Positions 5,802 to 12,952 are shown, numbered from the stretch's first letter. The stretch: 13,343 bases of DNA from JANXVV01 sp038230975 (GCA_038230975.1 JBBRMF010000139.1:1-13343); one strand, 5' to 3'. Program-made: numbers and translations. Notes: a model not told the origin generated them from the sequence alone.

Positions 5802-8024
5802 TCAGTGACTCTCTGGCACTTCCTCCCAGAGTTTGGAGTCTTCTCGAACATGTAGCGTGCGCATCTTACCGCTTGGATTTGGAGCGTGGAGCGTCGCGGT
5901 GTAGCCAGAGGGTGTAAGGGTAAGTTCCAGAGTTTGGGAGGCTGTGGGGTTCTGGCAACCGAAGCCAAGTTCCGCTGGGGAGGCGGCGTACTTTGCGAAT
6001 TGCTTGTGGTAGTTTGCCCGACGATAATACAGAGCCATCAGGGTATCGCGTGCTTCGAGGGTGCCATCCGGATGAAATTCCTCCGTTTGAACGGATGACG
6101 AAAACTGTACGAACCCCCATCGCTCGGGGCGGTGCATATCCACGACGCCCTGAGCAGACCAGATCCAGTTGTCTTCCGGGCGCATTTCCTTCGGGATCTT
6201 TCGATACTTTCCATCGACGATATCGACGAGCCATTCAACCCTCGAAAAGTTTGCCCGCCACTGTTCGCCGTCTTTGGGAGGCTTGCCGCTTCCGCCGGCA
6301 TGCAGGCTAAGTTGTCTCCATGGAATAGCGATCTCGACAGACCAGGAACGATCGGTGTCCGCCGGATTATTGATCGTTCCGCTCACATGAACAGCCGATT
6401 TCAGGCCTTCGATATTCGCGGGGCTATGGACAGGCCCATCATTGCGGTACGGCTTATCAAGCGTCAGTTCCCATATCGTGTTGAGGGCGTTCATTTCGAA
6501 TTCGTAGTAGCGGTGATTCGAGCCATTGGCGCTGAGGAAGATTTCGAAATCATTGTCCTGAAAAATCACTTCGTTCTTTTTGGTGATCGTTCCCCAGACA
6601 TGAGGCTCCTGCAGTTCAGCCAGAATATAGAGGTTCTGATCGTCCCACAGCATCTTTGCGTGCGTGCGGAATCTGGGTGCAGGTTTACTGCTCCCTTCAA
6701 TATCCACAAAATCAGCGGTCCATGGAACGGAGGTCCAAACGGGTTTGTCGACAATTCCGTCGATGTTGACCGGGCCCGTGGCCCGTCGGCAAACATAGGA
6801 ACGGGGAACTATGGATTTCATCTTGGCCCAGTCGCCGTCCAGATCGATCGTTGTCGTATTTCCGACTGTAAGGGTGGGAGTCGTATTAGGCGCGTCGGTA
6901 AAATCAACCGAAAGGTCTGAGCCTCGGGTCAGTCGGATGTTTCTGTCAATTTTTTTACCACCGGATAGGAATGCTGTGACTGCGTAATCAGAATCGGCGG
7001 CAAGTTCAAACTGGGTAGGGGTGCTTTCGGATCGAGCAATTAACTGCCCGTTTTGGCGAATCTCTATGGCTTCACCTGCGACGGGTATCTTCAGCTTTTG
7101 ACGGCCGACGTAGTAGCCTGTCACATCAACGGCACTGTATTCGGTACTCTGTGGGCTCCAGTCCAGAATGAACGGGACTTTCGTTTGGCGAAATGACGAT
7201 GAATAAACTCGATGCATCGGCTTGGATGCATCGGCCTTTGAAGCCATCTCCGCAAACCAGGTTTGATTGAACGGAGATGATTCTGCGGCCCCGATAAATC
7301 GCCATTGACCGTCCCAGATTTCAACCCAGGTATGTTTGCCTGTCTGATTGATCCACATGGGCGTGCCTGTCATGCGAGCCGGTATGCCCACTGATCGGCA
7401 GGCGTCGACCAGCATGATGGATAGACCGGTGCAGGAAGCGTAACCGGCTTCAATGGATTCTGCGGGACTCTGATCTGCTTTGGGTCGTTTAGTGGCGTGA
7501 TACTTGACGTTCAGTTCTTTAAAAATCCTGTCGTTCAGAATAAGTGCTGCCTCACCGGCGGTTTTGCAATCTTTGACGAGCGGCCAAAATCGTTCCTTGA
7601 ACCCGGTCCGCCAGTCTTCACGTCGCTCATTCAGGCTGGCATAGGGTAGCACGGCATCAAAAAAGATTTCCTGCGGAACGCGCGATGCCCATGGAGTTTT
7701 GGCGCGAGCCTCATAGGCGAGGTCGACATTGCGCAGCACGAAATCCGCGGTAAGGGTTTTCAGATCCCGTTCCGGCATATTGACGATGAGAAACGCGAGC
7801 GCTTCGCGATGTTCGGATTGGGCCCGCGCCATGGCCGACAACCATTCGTTTTGCTTGTCGTCGGCGATGCTCATTCGCTGAATCCATTCGTGCCTGTATT
7901 CGGAAGGCACGAGATTCACGGTCACCGCGACGCTGGGCACGGGCTCGGCGGCTTGAGTCCACAAAATGCCAGAGAATAACAGCGTTGCGACGCAAAAGAG
8001 CCGGCGAAGAAAATGAGAACCCAC
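5802..8024 (-). CDS. Secreted transglutaminase-like protein with a C-terminal CBM9-like domain
   Basis: A 740-residue exported protein of unknown substrate. Residues 1-25 are a Sec signal peptide (RRLF core, cleavage near TQAAE). A helical region follows, then a transglutaminase-like domain: Cys198 in YASCTGLS, then GIPARMTGTP, His231 in KHTWVEIW, and FIGAAE (243-248). These give the Cys-His part of a papain-like triad. The usual Asp position reads as Glu248 or neighbouring residues, a variant I also recall from environmental homologues. A beta-rich linker covers roughly 290-400. Residues 416-642 resemble a CBM9-like domain (VNIDGIVDKPVW, LWDDQNLYILAEL, DNDFEIFLS, WSVEIAIPW, WGFVQF), found in xylanases and secreted enzymes. 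The GTG start at 8024 is set by a strong GAGGTGAT. It lies between the M56 regulator and the ABC genes. It may cut or crosslink peptides or proteins at a polysaccharide surface (inference). Confidence 0.88.
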   Translation of the reverse strand: MGSHFLRRLFCVATLLFSGILWTQAAEPVPSVAVTVNLVPSEYRHEWIQRMSIADDKQNEWLSAMARAQSEHREALAFLIVNMPERDLKTLTADFVLRNVDLAYEARAKTPWASRVPQEIFFDAVLPYASLNERREDWRTGFKERFWPLVKDCKTAGEAALILNDRIFKELNVKYHATKRPKADQSPAESIEAGYASCTGLSIMLVDACRSVGIPARMTGTPMWINQTGKHTWVEIWDGQWRFIGAAESSPFNQTWFAEMASKADASKPMHRVYSSSFRQTKVPFILDWSPQSTEYSAVDVTGYYVGRQKLKIPVAGEAIEIRQNGQLIARSESTPTQFELAADSDYAVTAFLSGGKKIDRNIRLTRGSDLSVDFTDAPNTTPTLTVGNTTTIDLDGDWAKMKSIVPRSYVCRRATGPVNIDGIVDKPVWTSVPWTADFVDIEGSSKPAPRFRTHAKMLWDDQNLYILAELQEPHVWGTITKKNEVIFQDNDFEIFLSANGSNHRYYEFEMNALNTIWELTLDKPYRNDGPVHSPANIEGLKSAVHVSGTINNPADTDRSWSVEIAIPWRQLSLHAGGSGKPPKDGEQWRANFSRVEWLVDIVDGKYRKIPKEMRPEDNWIWSAQGVVDMHRPERWGFVQFSSSVQTEEFHPDGTLEARDTLMALYYRRANYHKQFAKYAASPAELGFGCQNPTASQTLELTLTPSGYTATLHAPNPSGKMRTLHVREDSKLWEEVPESH

Positions 8025-8026
8025 GG

Positions 8027-8034
8027 ATCACCTC
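8027..8034 (-). promoter_or_regulatory. Strong ribosome binding site fixing the GTG start at 8024
   Basis: GAGGTGAT reads on the minus strand and is a full match to the anti-Shine-Dalgarno core. GAGG lies 6 nt before the GTG. It decides the start of the transglutaminase-CBM9 gene, whose first codons then encode the signal peptide. Confidence 0.8.
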
Positions 8035-8105
8035 GTCAAAATGACAGGCCACAGAAAGGTATTGTTACGTTAGCAAGGTAGTTTAACCGCAAGCGCAGAT
8101 TTCCC

Positions 8106-8133
8106 AAATGTGTGTCCGTCGGCGGACACATTT
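8106..8133 (-). other. Intercistronic stem-loop between the M56 and transglutaminase genes
   Basis: On the plus strand AAATGTGTGTCCG (8106-8118) and CGGACACATTT (8123-8133) pair around the tetraloop TCGG. The 8-bp core TGTGTCCG/CGGACACA is perfect, and with a 2-nt bulge the stem reaches 11 bp. It lies in the 223-bp gap. There is no U-run on the minus strand, so it is a poor intrinsic terminator. It may be a partial terminator, an mRNA-stabilising hairpin or a processing site that uncouples regulator and effector expression. Confidence 0.45.
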
Positions 8134-8201
8134 CGGTTCTTTCGCTATTGGGTCGCATTGATTGGGGTATGGAGTGGGGCGGGTTGGAAGATTCGCTTCC
8201 A

Positions 8202-8226
8202 TCTTCCCCGGGATTACCAGGGAAGA
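8202..8226. other. Inverted repeat just after the M56 gene
   Basis: TCTTCCC (8202-8208) and GGGAAGA (8220-8226) flank an 11-nt loop, and a smaller GGAAG/CTTCC pair lies next to it (8186-8200). No T-run follows on the minus strand. It is possibly part of a 3' structure after the regulator gene, or chance. Confidence 0.25.
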
Positions 8227-8247
8227 CGGAAGCGCGGCGTTCGCTCT

Positions 8248-10440
8248 TCACCGCTGTAAAGCATTGGGTGCATCTAACGTATTGCCATTGCGGCCGACGG
8301 ATATTTCTTTGTGCAGGCTGCGTAGTTCTTGAGTCATTGACTGCATATCCGCTTCGAGTTTTTGCAGTCGATCGGCAAGTTCATGCGTTTGTTTGATTTC
8401 CACAGGTCCGCTGTTTGGCGCTCCTCCACCGAAGACCCCGGAAGCCAAATCGGAACCTCGAGACTTTCTCATCGGGACAGGCATCGTTTGAGCCGTAGGG
8501 TCGACGGGTGGTAAAGCGTATCCATCTTTACGCGCATCTGGAGCTATCATTGATGAAATGAGCTTCCCATCCGGGGAGTACGTTTCGACCCTTCCGTCCG
8601 GAGTCCTAATCACTTGATAGGGTCCTTTGCCGTCCGAACCTGCTCTATTCGCAAAGACGTCTGCGTTGTTCTGCGTGGGAACCATTTTCATAGACGCGCC
8701 ACGGTTTTCGGCCTGTACTTTTTCTAGATCCTGAAGACGTTTTGAGGCACTTTGAAGTTTCGCGGAAAGCGCCTGAATTTCGGCGCGGGCTACCTGAAGC
8801 TCGCGATCCTGAGCTTGCCCCTGAGCGCGCGAAGCTGCGCCTTCGAACATTCTCATTTGCATTGATATTGCCGGCGGCACTGGAGTGGTTGGGGTTGGCA
8901 ATAATAATGTTGCAGGTCTTGAATCGGCACTCGGCGGCTCAGCAGGCTCGGCGGGAATCGATGGTGCCGATTGAGAAAGGATATAAACGGCCGGCTGCCG
9001 AACCGTCGTCGGCTCAATACGCGGTGATTCCGGTTTTGGCGGGTTCAACTTTAGGACGTCTTCCGATTCCTCACGACGAGAGCTCTGTCCCTCGTTCCCG
9101 TTCGGTTCTTCCGCGACGCTGGGCGCAGATTCAGGGGTGGCGCGCGTTTCATTCGCAGGTTTGAGCGCGGGCACCGGCTGTTCGGCAGTTTTAGTTGACA
9201 CCTGCGCTAACCCGGGAGCGACCGGCAAAAGTAGCCCTCCAAGTACGAAGACCGATGAGAGTCCCGTCCACGACAAACGCCTGGAAACCTGAGCTGTCTT
9301 GATCATGATAAGTCTCCTTCTGAGCTGGTTGAACTGTCCCATTCCGCTGGCCCACGCGGGCACAACGATTCTGTTTTTACGGTTCATTGAATACCCCTGG
9401 GAACTTCCGATGGCCTGACTGGACGCTGCCGGCGACGGCACGGAAACAAAATCCATCGCTTCCAGCAAAGCCGCTGAGTAGGGGCGATTGGAACCTGGCA
9501 TCATCCAAACGACCCAAGCATCGCAGCACTGCTCTTCGGCTTCGCGGAGTTCGCGCCGAGCCCACCAGACGGCCGGGTGCCACCAATAGAGTACGGTGAC
9601 GACGATCTCCAGCCATCGAACCCAGTGATCGCGGCGATGCAGGTGCGCCAACTCGTGCATCAACAGTGCGGACTGTTGCACGGAATCGAGGCGACGCCAC
9701 AACACATCAGGGATCAAAATGCGCGGCTTTCCACCGAGCGAAAAAACCATTGGACAGATCGCGCCCGGCACCATCGATACACTGGGCATCTGCACACCCA
9801 TGCGCCCGGCGAGTGTTTCCGTCAGATGTTGCACTTCCGGGGACGCATCGGCCGCGTACCGCAGCAATCGTTGAAATCGCGCCAGTCGGATGGCGATGAC
9901 CAGTGTGCAGAAAATCGTTCCAATGGCCGCGATAACCAGTAAAAACACACCGAATCCTGGCCATCTGAGACTCCAAGGCTGCTCCGGCTCCGGAGCGATC
10001 GAGGTACTCTTGGCAGGTAAGCCGTTCAATGGTGGAGAAATTTCTTCTGCATCGGCACTCGGGCTAATTGGAACCCTGGAATCTCGTTGGGGAACAACGA
10101 CCAGTGGAAATCGGGCATCAGGCGTCGAGCGATCCATCGTTGGCGTAGCAACGCGCTCCATCTGAATGGTTTCAATGGTGAGTTCAGAGGAAATCGGCGA
10201 TGCTTCTACTTCTTGATGTACGCTGATGAGCGGCGGTGCCGTCGGCTTCGTCGCTGTTGACAGTTCCACATGGATCGGGAGTGTCCAAAGGGGTGGTGTC
10301 ACCAGTTTGACGAGCACGAGAAGCCACATCGCGTGTGTGAGTGCCGGTCGCTTGAAAGTTTGGCTCACAAGAATGGCAAGTGCGGCAAATACGCAGGCCA
10401 TCAATGTGTTGCCCAAGGCAAAGTTGATTGCAGTGCTCAA
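8248..10440 (-). CDS. M56-family (BlaR1/MecR1-like) membrane metallopeptidase with Pro-rich and coiled-coil tail
   Basis: Zinc metalloprotease of the BlaR1/MecR1 class, which normally senses an outside signal and relieves repression by a BlaI-type protein. The 730 residues contain helices near 9-27, 35-50, 162-186 and 390-413, the zinc motif HELAH at 262-266 followed by HRRDHWVRW, and REAEEQCCDAW at 299-309 supplying the glutamate ligand. There is no SxxK/SxN/KTG penicillin-binding domain. After the last helix come a Pro/Ser/Glu-rich stretch (about 415-530), a coiled coil (about 540-580), a PDGRVETYSPDGKL segment (614-627), and a second coiled coil (about 687-714). The periplasmic linker between helices 2 and 3 (about 55-155) is also long and Pro-rich. 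The start is TTG at 10440, 8 bp after blaI, with a TGAGGTGA ribosome site. This is probably the sensor partner of that repressor. Confidence 0.9.
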   Translation of the reverse strand: MSTAINFALGNTLMACVFAALAILVSQTFKRPALTHAMWLLVLVKLVTPPLWTLPIHVELSTATKPTAPPLISVHQEVEASPISSELTIETIQMERVATPTMDRSTPDARFPLVVVPQRDSRVPISPSADAEEISPPLNGLPAKSTSIAPEPEQPWSLRWPGFGVFLLVIAAIGTIFCTLVIAIRLARFQRLLRYAADASPEVQHLTETLAGRMGVQMPSVSMVPGAICPMVFSLGGKPRILIPDVLWRRLDSVQQSALLMHELAHLHRRDHWVRWLEIVVTVLYWWHPAVWWARRELREAEEQCCDAWVVWMMPGSNRPYSAALLEAMDFVSVPSPAASSQAIGSSQGYSMNRKNRIVVPAWASGMGQFNQLRRRLIMIKTAQVSRRLSWTGLSSVFVLGGLLLPVAPGLAQVSTKTAEQPVPALKPANETRATPESAPSVAEEPNGNEGQSSRREESEDVLKLNPPKPESPRIEPTTVRQPAVYILSQSAPSIPAEPAEPPSADSRPATLLLPTPTTPVPPAISMQMRMFEGAASRAQGQAQDRELQVARAEIQALSAKLQSASKRLQDLEKVQAENRGASMKMVPTQNNADVFANRAGSDGKGPYQVIRTPDGRVETYSPDGKLISSMIAPDARKDGYALPPVDPTAQTMPVPMRKSRGSDLASGVFGGGAPNSGPVEIKQTHELADRLQKLEADMQSMTQELRSLHKEISVGRNGNTLDAPNALQR

Positions 10441-10443
10441 ATG

Positions 10444-10451
10444 TCACCTCA
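10444..10451 (-). promoter_or_regulatory. Ribosome binding site that fixes the TTG start of the M56 gene
   Basis: TGAGGTGA on the minus strand includes the blaI stop codon TGA and a full GAGGTGA Shine-Dalgarno, three nt before the TTG at 10440. The overlap implies coupled translation of repressor and protease. Confidence 0.75.
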
Positions 10452-10898
10452 TCGTCGTTTTGTGTTGCCCTTGGGATCTGTGATGGGATTTTTCGATCCA
10501 CCAACCAGCGGTTTCTCTTCCAATGGCGCGTCGATCAGTTCCCGAAGTGCTCGACGTTCATCGTTGCTGAGGGGTTGCGAGCGCGCGAGATGACTCAGAA
10601 TCGGGGCCAGTGATCCGCCACAAAGCTTATCAGCCATTTCACGGATACGCCTTCCGATCAGTTCTTCGCGCTTCACCTCGGCGCTGAAGACATGAACATA
10701 TAAAGTTCGGTCGCGCCGAACGAATCCCTTGGCTTCCAGGCGTTCGAGCTGCTTTTGAACCGTGGCATATTGGTTGGTGTCGGCCGATCCCTGCTGAATC
10801 GCGTCGGCAATCTGCCGGGTGGCGCTGGGGCCGCGATCCCATAGAACCTGCATCACACCCATTTCCGCTTCAGTAATATCCTGTCGATCTCTAGCCAT
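10449..10898 (-). CDS. BlaI/MecI/CopY-family transcriptional repressor
   Basis: Dimeric winged-helix repressor of 149 residues, close to the family length. ITEAEMGVMQVLWDRGPSATRQI (8-30) is the family's opening. QYATVQKQLERLEAKGFVRRDR (43-64) is the recognition helix and wing. The C-terminal part (75-125) carries the dimerisation helices. In characterised systems the M56 partner triggers cleavage of this protein and derepression; the cleavage site is not obvious here. The C-terminal tail, about 25 residues, is basic and Gly/Lys-rich. The start is ATG with GGTGG 8-9 nt upstream. It lies 8 bp ahead of the M56 gene, so the two form a regulator-sensor pair. It probably represses its own promoter through the palindrome at 10945-10963 (inference). 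Confidence 0.93.
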   Translation of the reverse strand: MARDRQDITEAEMGVMQVLWDRGPSATRQIADAIQQGSADTNQYATVQKQLERLEAKGFVRRDRTLYVHVFSAEVKREELIGRRIREMADKLCGGSLAPILSHLARSQPLSNDERRALRELIDAPLEEKPLVGGSKNPITDPKGNTKRR

Positions 10899-10941
10899 GT
10901 CTTACCACCGCATAAACAATAAGCTAAGCTGTTGTGACTAC

Positions 10942-10970
10942 AAAGTAAGACTATTAGACTTACATGTCAA
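10942..10970 (-). promoter_or_regulatory. Candidate promoter of the blaI-M56 operon
   Basis: On the minus strand TTGACA (10965-10970) is a perfect -35 element. After 17 nt comes TACTTT (10942-10947), which matches TATAAT only at T1, A2 and T6. The start of transcription would lie near 10935, giving a leader of about 37 nt to the ATG at 10898. The -35 match, the spacing and the position support it; the -10 is weak. Confidence 0.5.
10945..10963. promoter_or_regulatory. 19-bp palindrome, probable BlaI-family operator
   Basis: GTAAGACTATTAGACTTAC is an inverted repeat with 9-bp arms around a central T and one mismatch (8 of 9 pairs). It fills the spacer between the -35 and the -10 and covers most of the -10, which is where BlaI and MecI dyads lie. 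It does not match the Gram-positive TACA/TGTA half sites exactly, so the binding specificity is inferred. A smaller TTGT-GACT-ACAA dyad follows at 10932-10943. Confidence 0.55.
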
Positions 10971-11220
10971 CAGGAAAGTTTGAATGTTCTGTATTTTTTG
11001 GTCGAGTTCTACGTTCTTCGACGATTTGTGGTTGTATCAGAGGTAATCCTGTCCGATGGGCATTCACGGCCAGAAGCGTCCAAATGCGCGGCATTCCTTT
11101 CACGTTGCCACCATTCACGCATATATTTCGCGCGCCGAATATGAACAGAATCAATGGCAGGCATGCTCTGAATAATTTTGGACTAATAGCAACCTGATGC
11201 GTTATAGTTCCCGCCGCGAA

Positions 11221-11250
11221 TTAAACCACGTCCGGAAAGTCGTGGTTTGA
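11221..11250 (+). other. Ten-bp stem-loop upstream of the first porin
   Basis: TTAAACCACG (11221-11230) pairs with CGTGGTTTGA (11241-11250), with eight Watson-Crick pairs in a row, then one G-U and one more pair, around a 10-nt loop. It lies 146 bp before the porin start, and a TATAGT is 13 nt upstream of it. It could be a 5'-leader structure of the porin mRNA. No plus-strand gene lies upstream to be terminated, and no long T-run follows. Confidence 0.4.
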
Positions 11251-11374
11251 AGCGTTTTGCAAGCCGGTGGATTTGTGAAATTCATGATTATTTGCGAAGG
11301 TTGCCGAATTAAATTAGGTTCTGGCCCGGCATTTCGTGCCTTTGAGTGGAATTGGTCAGGAATGATGAACCCAT

Positions 11375-11393
11375 ATCTCTGTGGAAGGAGTAT
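11375..11393 (+). repeat. Conserved leader block, copy 1, with strong ribosome site
   Basis: ATCTCTGTGGAAGGAGTAT occurs here and again, identical, at 12996-13014. GGAAGGAG (11383-11390) is 6 nt before the GTG at 11397. The same spacing holds in the second copy, so the block fixes both starts and shows the porin genes arose by duplication including the leader. Confidence 0.85.
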
Positions 11394-11396
11394 CTC

Positions 11397-12866
11397 GTGA
11401 AGGTGAAGAATGGTTTTACGGTCGCTGCACTGTTGCTCGCCGCAGCGGGCCCGGTTTTTGGTCAGGATCCCATACAACTTGATGCATCGACCCATCAAGC
11501 CGCGGCGCAGGATCCGTCGAGTGAGATCCTCGCAATTCGCGCGCGGATCAATCAATTGGAGTCCGAGCAGAAGGAAATGGCGCTCAAGGCCGAGGTGAAT
11601 AAGACGACTGAACAGGTGGTCGGCGATGCGTCTCGCCGCAGCCAGATGATGGAAGTGGGTTCTTTTTCCGCCGGCTACAAGGATGGCCGATTCTACCTTG
11701 GCAGCGAAGACGGGAATTTTCTTTTCCGGCCATTCCTGCACCTTCAGTTTCGTGACGTCACGGTAGTGAGGCAAGACTTCAAACCGGGTGGTGATAACGA
11801 TACTCAGAATGGTTTTGAAGTCCGCCGCGCCCGTTTTGGGTTTGACGGCAATGTTTTCACACCTGATCTCTCGTACTACATGGTTTGGGGTACGCAGAAG
11901 GCATCTGGAACCGCCACCGTTAATGATGCCGCCGGCACCAAGATCGGTACTGTCAGCAATAGTCTCGGTGGAACCCCAGTACTGGAAGAGGCCTGGGCGA
12001 AATACCACTTCACCGGATCCGACTTTTACGTCCGCGGTGGACAAATCCGCGATCCGCTTCTTCACGATCAAATCATTGGCAACGTCCGTCAGCAGTCCGT
12101 CGAGCGTCCGATCGCCAGCGACATCTTCGCCAATGCTGAAGGGTTCACTGAAGCGGTCACGGCAATCTATGATCCAAAGACCTGGGTTCGCGCTGAAGGT
12201 GGAATCAATCACGGCTTGCGCTCGGGCAATACGAACTTCCTCGATTTCCCGAACAGCAACGCGTTTAACTACGGCGTCGTGGGTCGCGCTGAATTCAAGG
12301 TGATGGGCAATTGGAAGGAATACAATCAGATTGGTGCCGTCGACGTGACGGCGCCGCTCTTGGTGATCGGTGTCGGTGCGGACTATTCCGAACGCGGCCA
12401 TAGGGGCCAGATTGTGGGCGTCATCGACGCGCTTTACGCCTCCCCCAGCGGTTTGAGTGTCTATGGTGCAGTCCTGGATCGATACACAAATCACAACTTC
12501 GGCCAATACCAGCCGACGATCACGGGTGCCAATATCGCTGCCCCGCCTGCATCGGTCCTGGATCGATCGACCAATGAGTATGCCGGTTTCCTTCAGGTTG
12601 GATACCTCATCGACAAGAAGTGGGAACCTTATGGCCGGTTCGAATACATCCACGTTGCCGGCACTGCAGCGGGCAGCAAAAACTACATTCCGGTGATCGC
12701 CGGTGGTCTGAACTACTACTTCTTCGGTCACAAATGCAAGATGACCGCCCAATTGCAGTACCTGCCGAAGGGTCTTCCCTTTGACGACGCCCCCAATAAT
12801 GTGCTGGCGATGCCAAGTGGCAAAGGAGAATTCTCCGGCGTGGTGCAGTTACAGTTATTCATTTAA
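11397..12866 (+). CDS. Outer-membrane porin, OprO/OprP-like, first of a tandem pair
   Basis: Outer-membrane beta-barrel of 489 residues. Residues 1-22 are a signal peptide (lysines at 2 and 4, an Ala/Leu core, cleavage near VFG-QDP). Residues about 41-78 form a heptad-like helix (EILAIRARINQLESEQKE), a periplasmic coiled coil typical of planctomycete porins of this type. From SQMMEVGSFSAGYKDGRFYL (82-101) on, alternating hydrophobic strands with Gly and aromatic residues run to the end, with NGFEVRRARFGFDGNV matching the phosphate-selective porin O/P barrel. It ends VVQLQLFI, an aromatic-rich C-terminal strand. The start is GTG, set by GGAAGGAG; the frame is open to 11346, but the extension has no signal-peptide character. 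Phosphate specificity cannot be claimed. A long antisense frame at 11202-12752 is a shadow. Confidence 0.88.
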   Translation: MKVKNGFTVAALLLAAAGPVFGQDPIQLDASTHQAAAQDPSSEILAIRARINQLESEQKEMALKAEVNKTTEQVVGDASRRSQMMEVGSFSAGYKDGRFYLGSEDGNFLFRPFLHLQFRDVTVVRQDFKPGGDNDTQNGFEVRRARFGFDGNVFTPDLSYYMVWGTQKASGTATVNDAAGTKIGTVSNSLGGTPVLEEAWAKYHFTGSDFYVRGGQIRDPLLHDQIIGNVRQQSVERPIASDIFANAEGFTEAVTAIYDPKTWVRAEGGINHGLRSGNTNFLDFPNSNAFNYGVVGRAEFKVMGNWKEYNQIGAVDVTAPLLVIGVGADYSERGHRGQIVGVIDALYASPSGLSVYGAVLDRYTNHNFGQYQPTITGANIAAPPASVLDRSTNEYAGFLQVGYLIDKKWEPYGRFEYIHVAGTAAGSKNYIPVIAGGLNYYFFGHKCKMTAQLQYLPKGLPFDDAPNNVLAMPSGKGEFSGVVQLQLFI

Positions 12867-12881
12867 ATGGAATGCGTTTAG

Positions 12882-12934
12882 TTAACACATTCTTAATGAA
12901 TTCCTAACGTGTTTTAAACATAAGCTTATACAAT
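12882..12934 (+). promoter_or_regulatory. Pho-box-like array of four 11-bp repeats and -10 element before the second porin
   Basis: Hexamers TTAACA (12882), TTAATG (12893), CTAACG (12904) and TAAACA (12915) start at exact 11-bp intervals. TACAAT (12929-12934), five of six bases of the -10 consensus, follows 8 nt later with no good -35. Direct repeats at one helical turn replacing the -35 are the layout of PhoB/PhoP-activated promoters. The half-site resembles the TTAACA of Gram-positive PhoP boxes. The region is AT-rich, so chance similarity is possible. Confidence 0.4.
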
Positions 12935-12952
12935 CCCCCGCCTGACTCATGG

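Larger units (their letters stand above)
10971..11396. other. Non-coding region between blaI and the first porin
   Basis: I see no convincing gene here. Short open frames on both strands lack ribosome sites and family resemblance. It contains an imperfect dyad at 11122-11140 (ATATT..CG / CG..AATAT), a possible plus-strand -10 TATAGT at 11203-11208 without a good -35, the hairpin at 11221-11250, and the conserved leader block at 11375-11393. The promoter of the first porin should lie here but is not clear. Confidence 0.6.

Noticed and set aside
5766..5802. Plus-strand TTGACA (5766-5771) and TATAAT (5797-5802) as a promoter
   Set aside because: The spacer is 25 nt, far too long, and only antisense sequence lies downstream.
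6132..6920. A 262-codon plus-strand open frame inside the transglutaminase-CBM9 gene
   Set aside because: It is opposite a well-supported domain-bearing gene and shows no family resemblance.
8248..10898. A beta-lactam resistance cassette (blaR1/blaI with beta-lactamase)
   Set aside because: No beta-lactamase or penicillin-binding motifs (SxxK, SxN, KTG) are present in the M56 protein's tail or in the neighbours.
10964..11197. A 77-codon plus-strand frame in the blaI-porin gap, and a 64-codon minus-strand frame at 10960-11154
   Set aside because: Neither has a ribosome site or a recognisable motif, and both overlap the -35 region of the blaI promoter.
11202..12752. A 516-codon open frame on the minus strand opposite the first porin
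   Set aside because: The plus-strand gene has a signal peptide, a strong ribosome site, a barrel pattern and a paralogue next door. The antisense frame has no ribosome site or recognisable family and looks like a codon-bias shadow.
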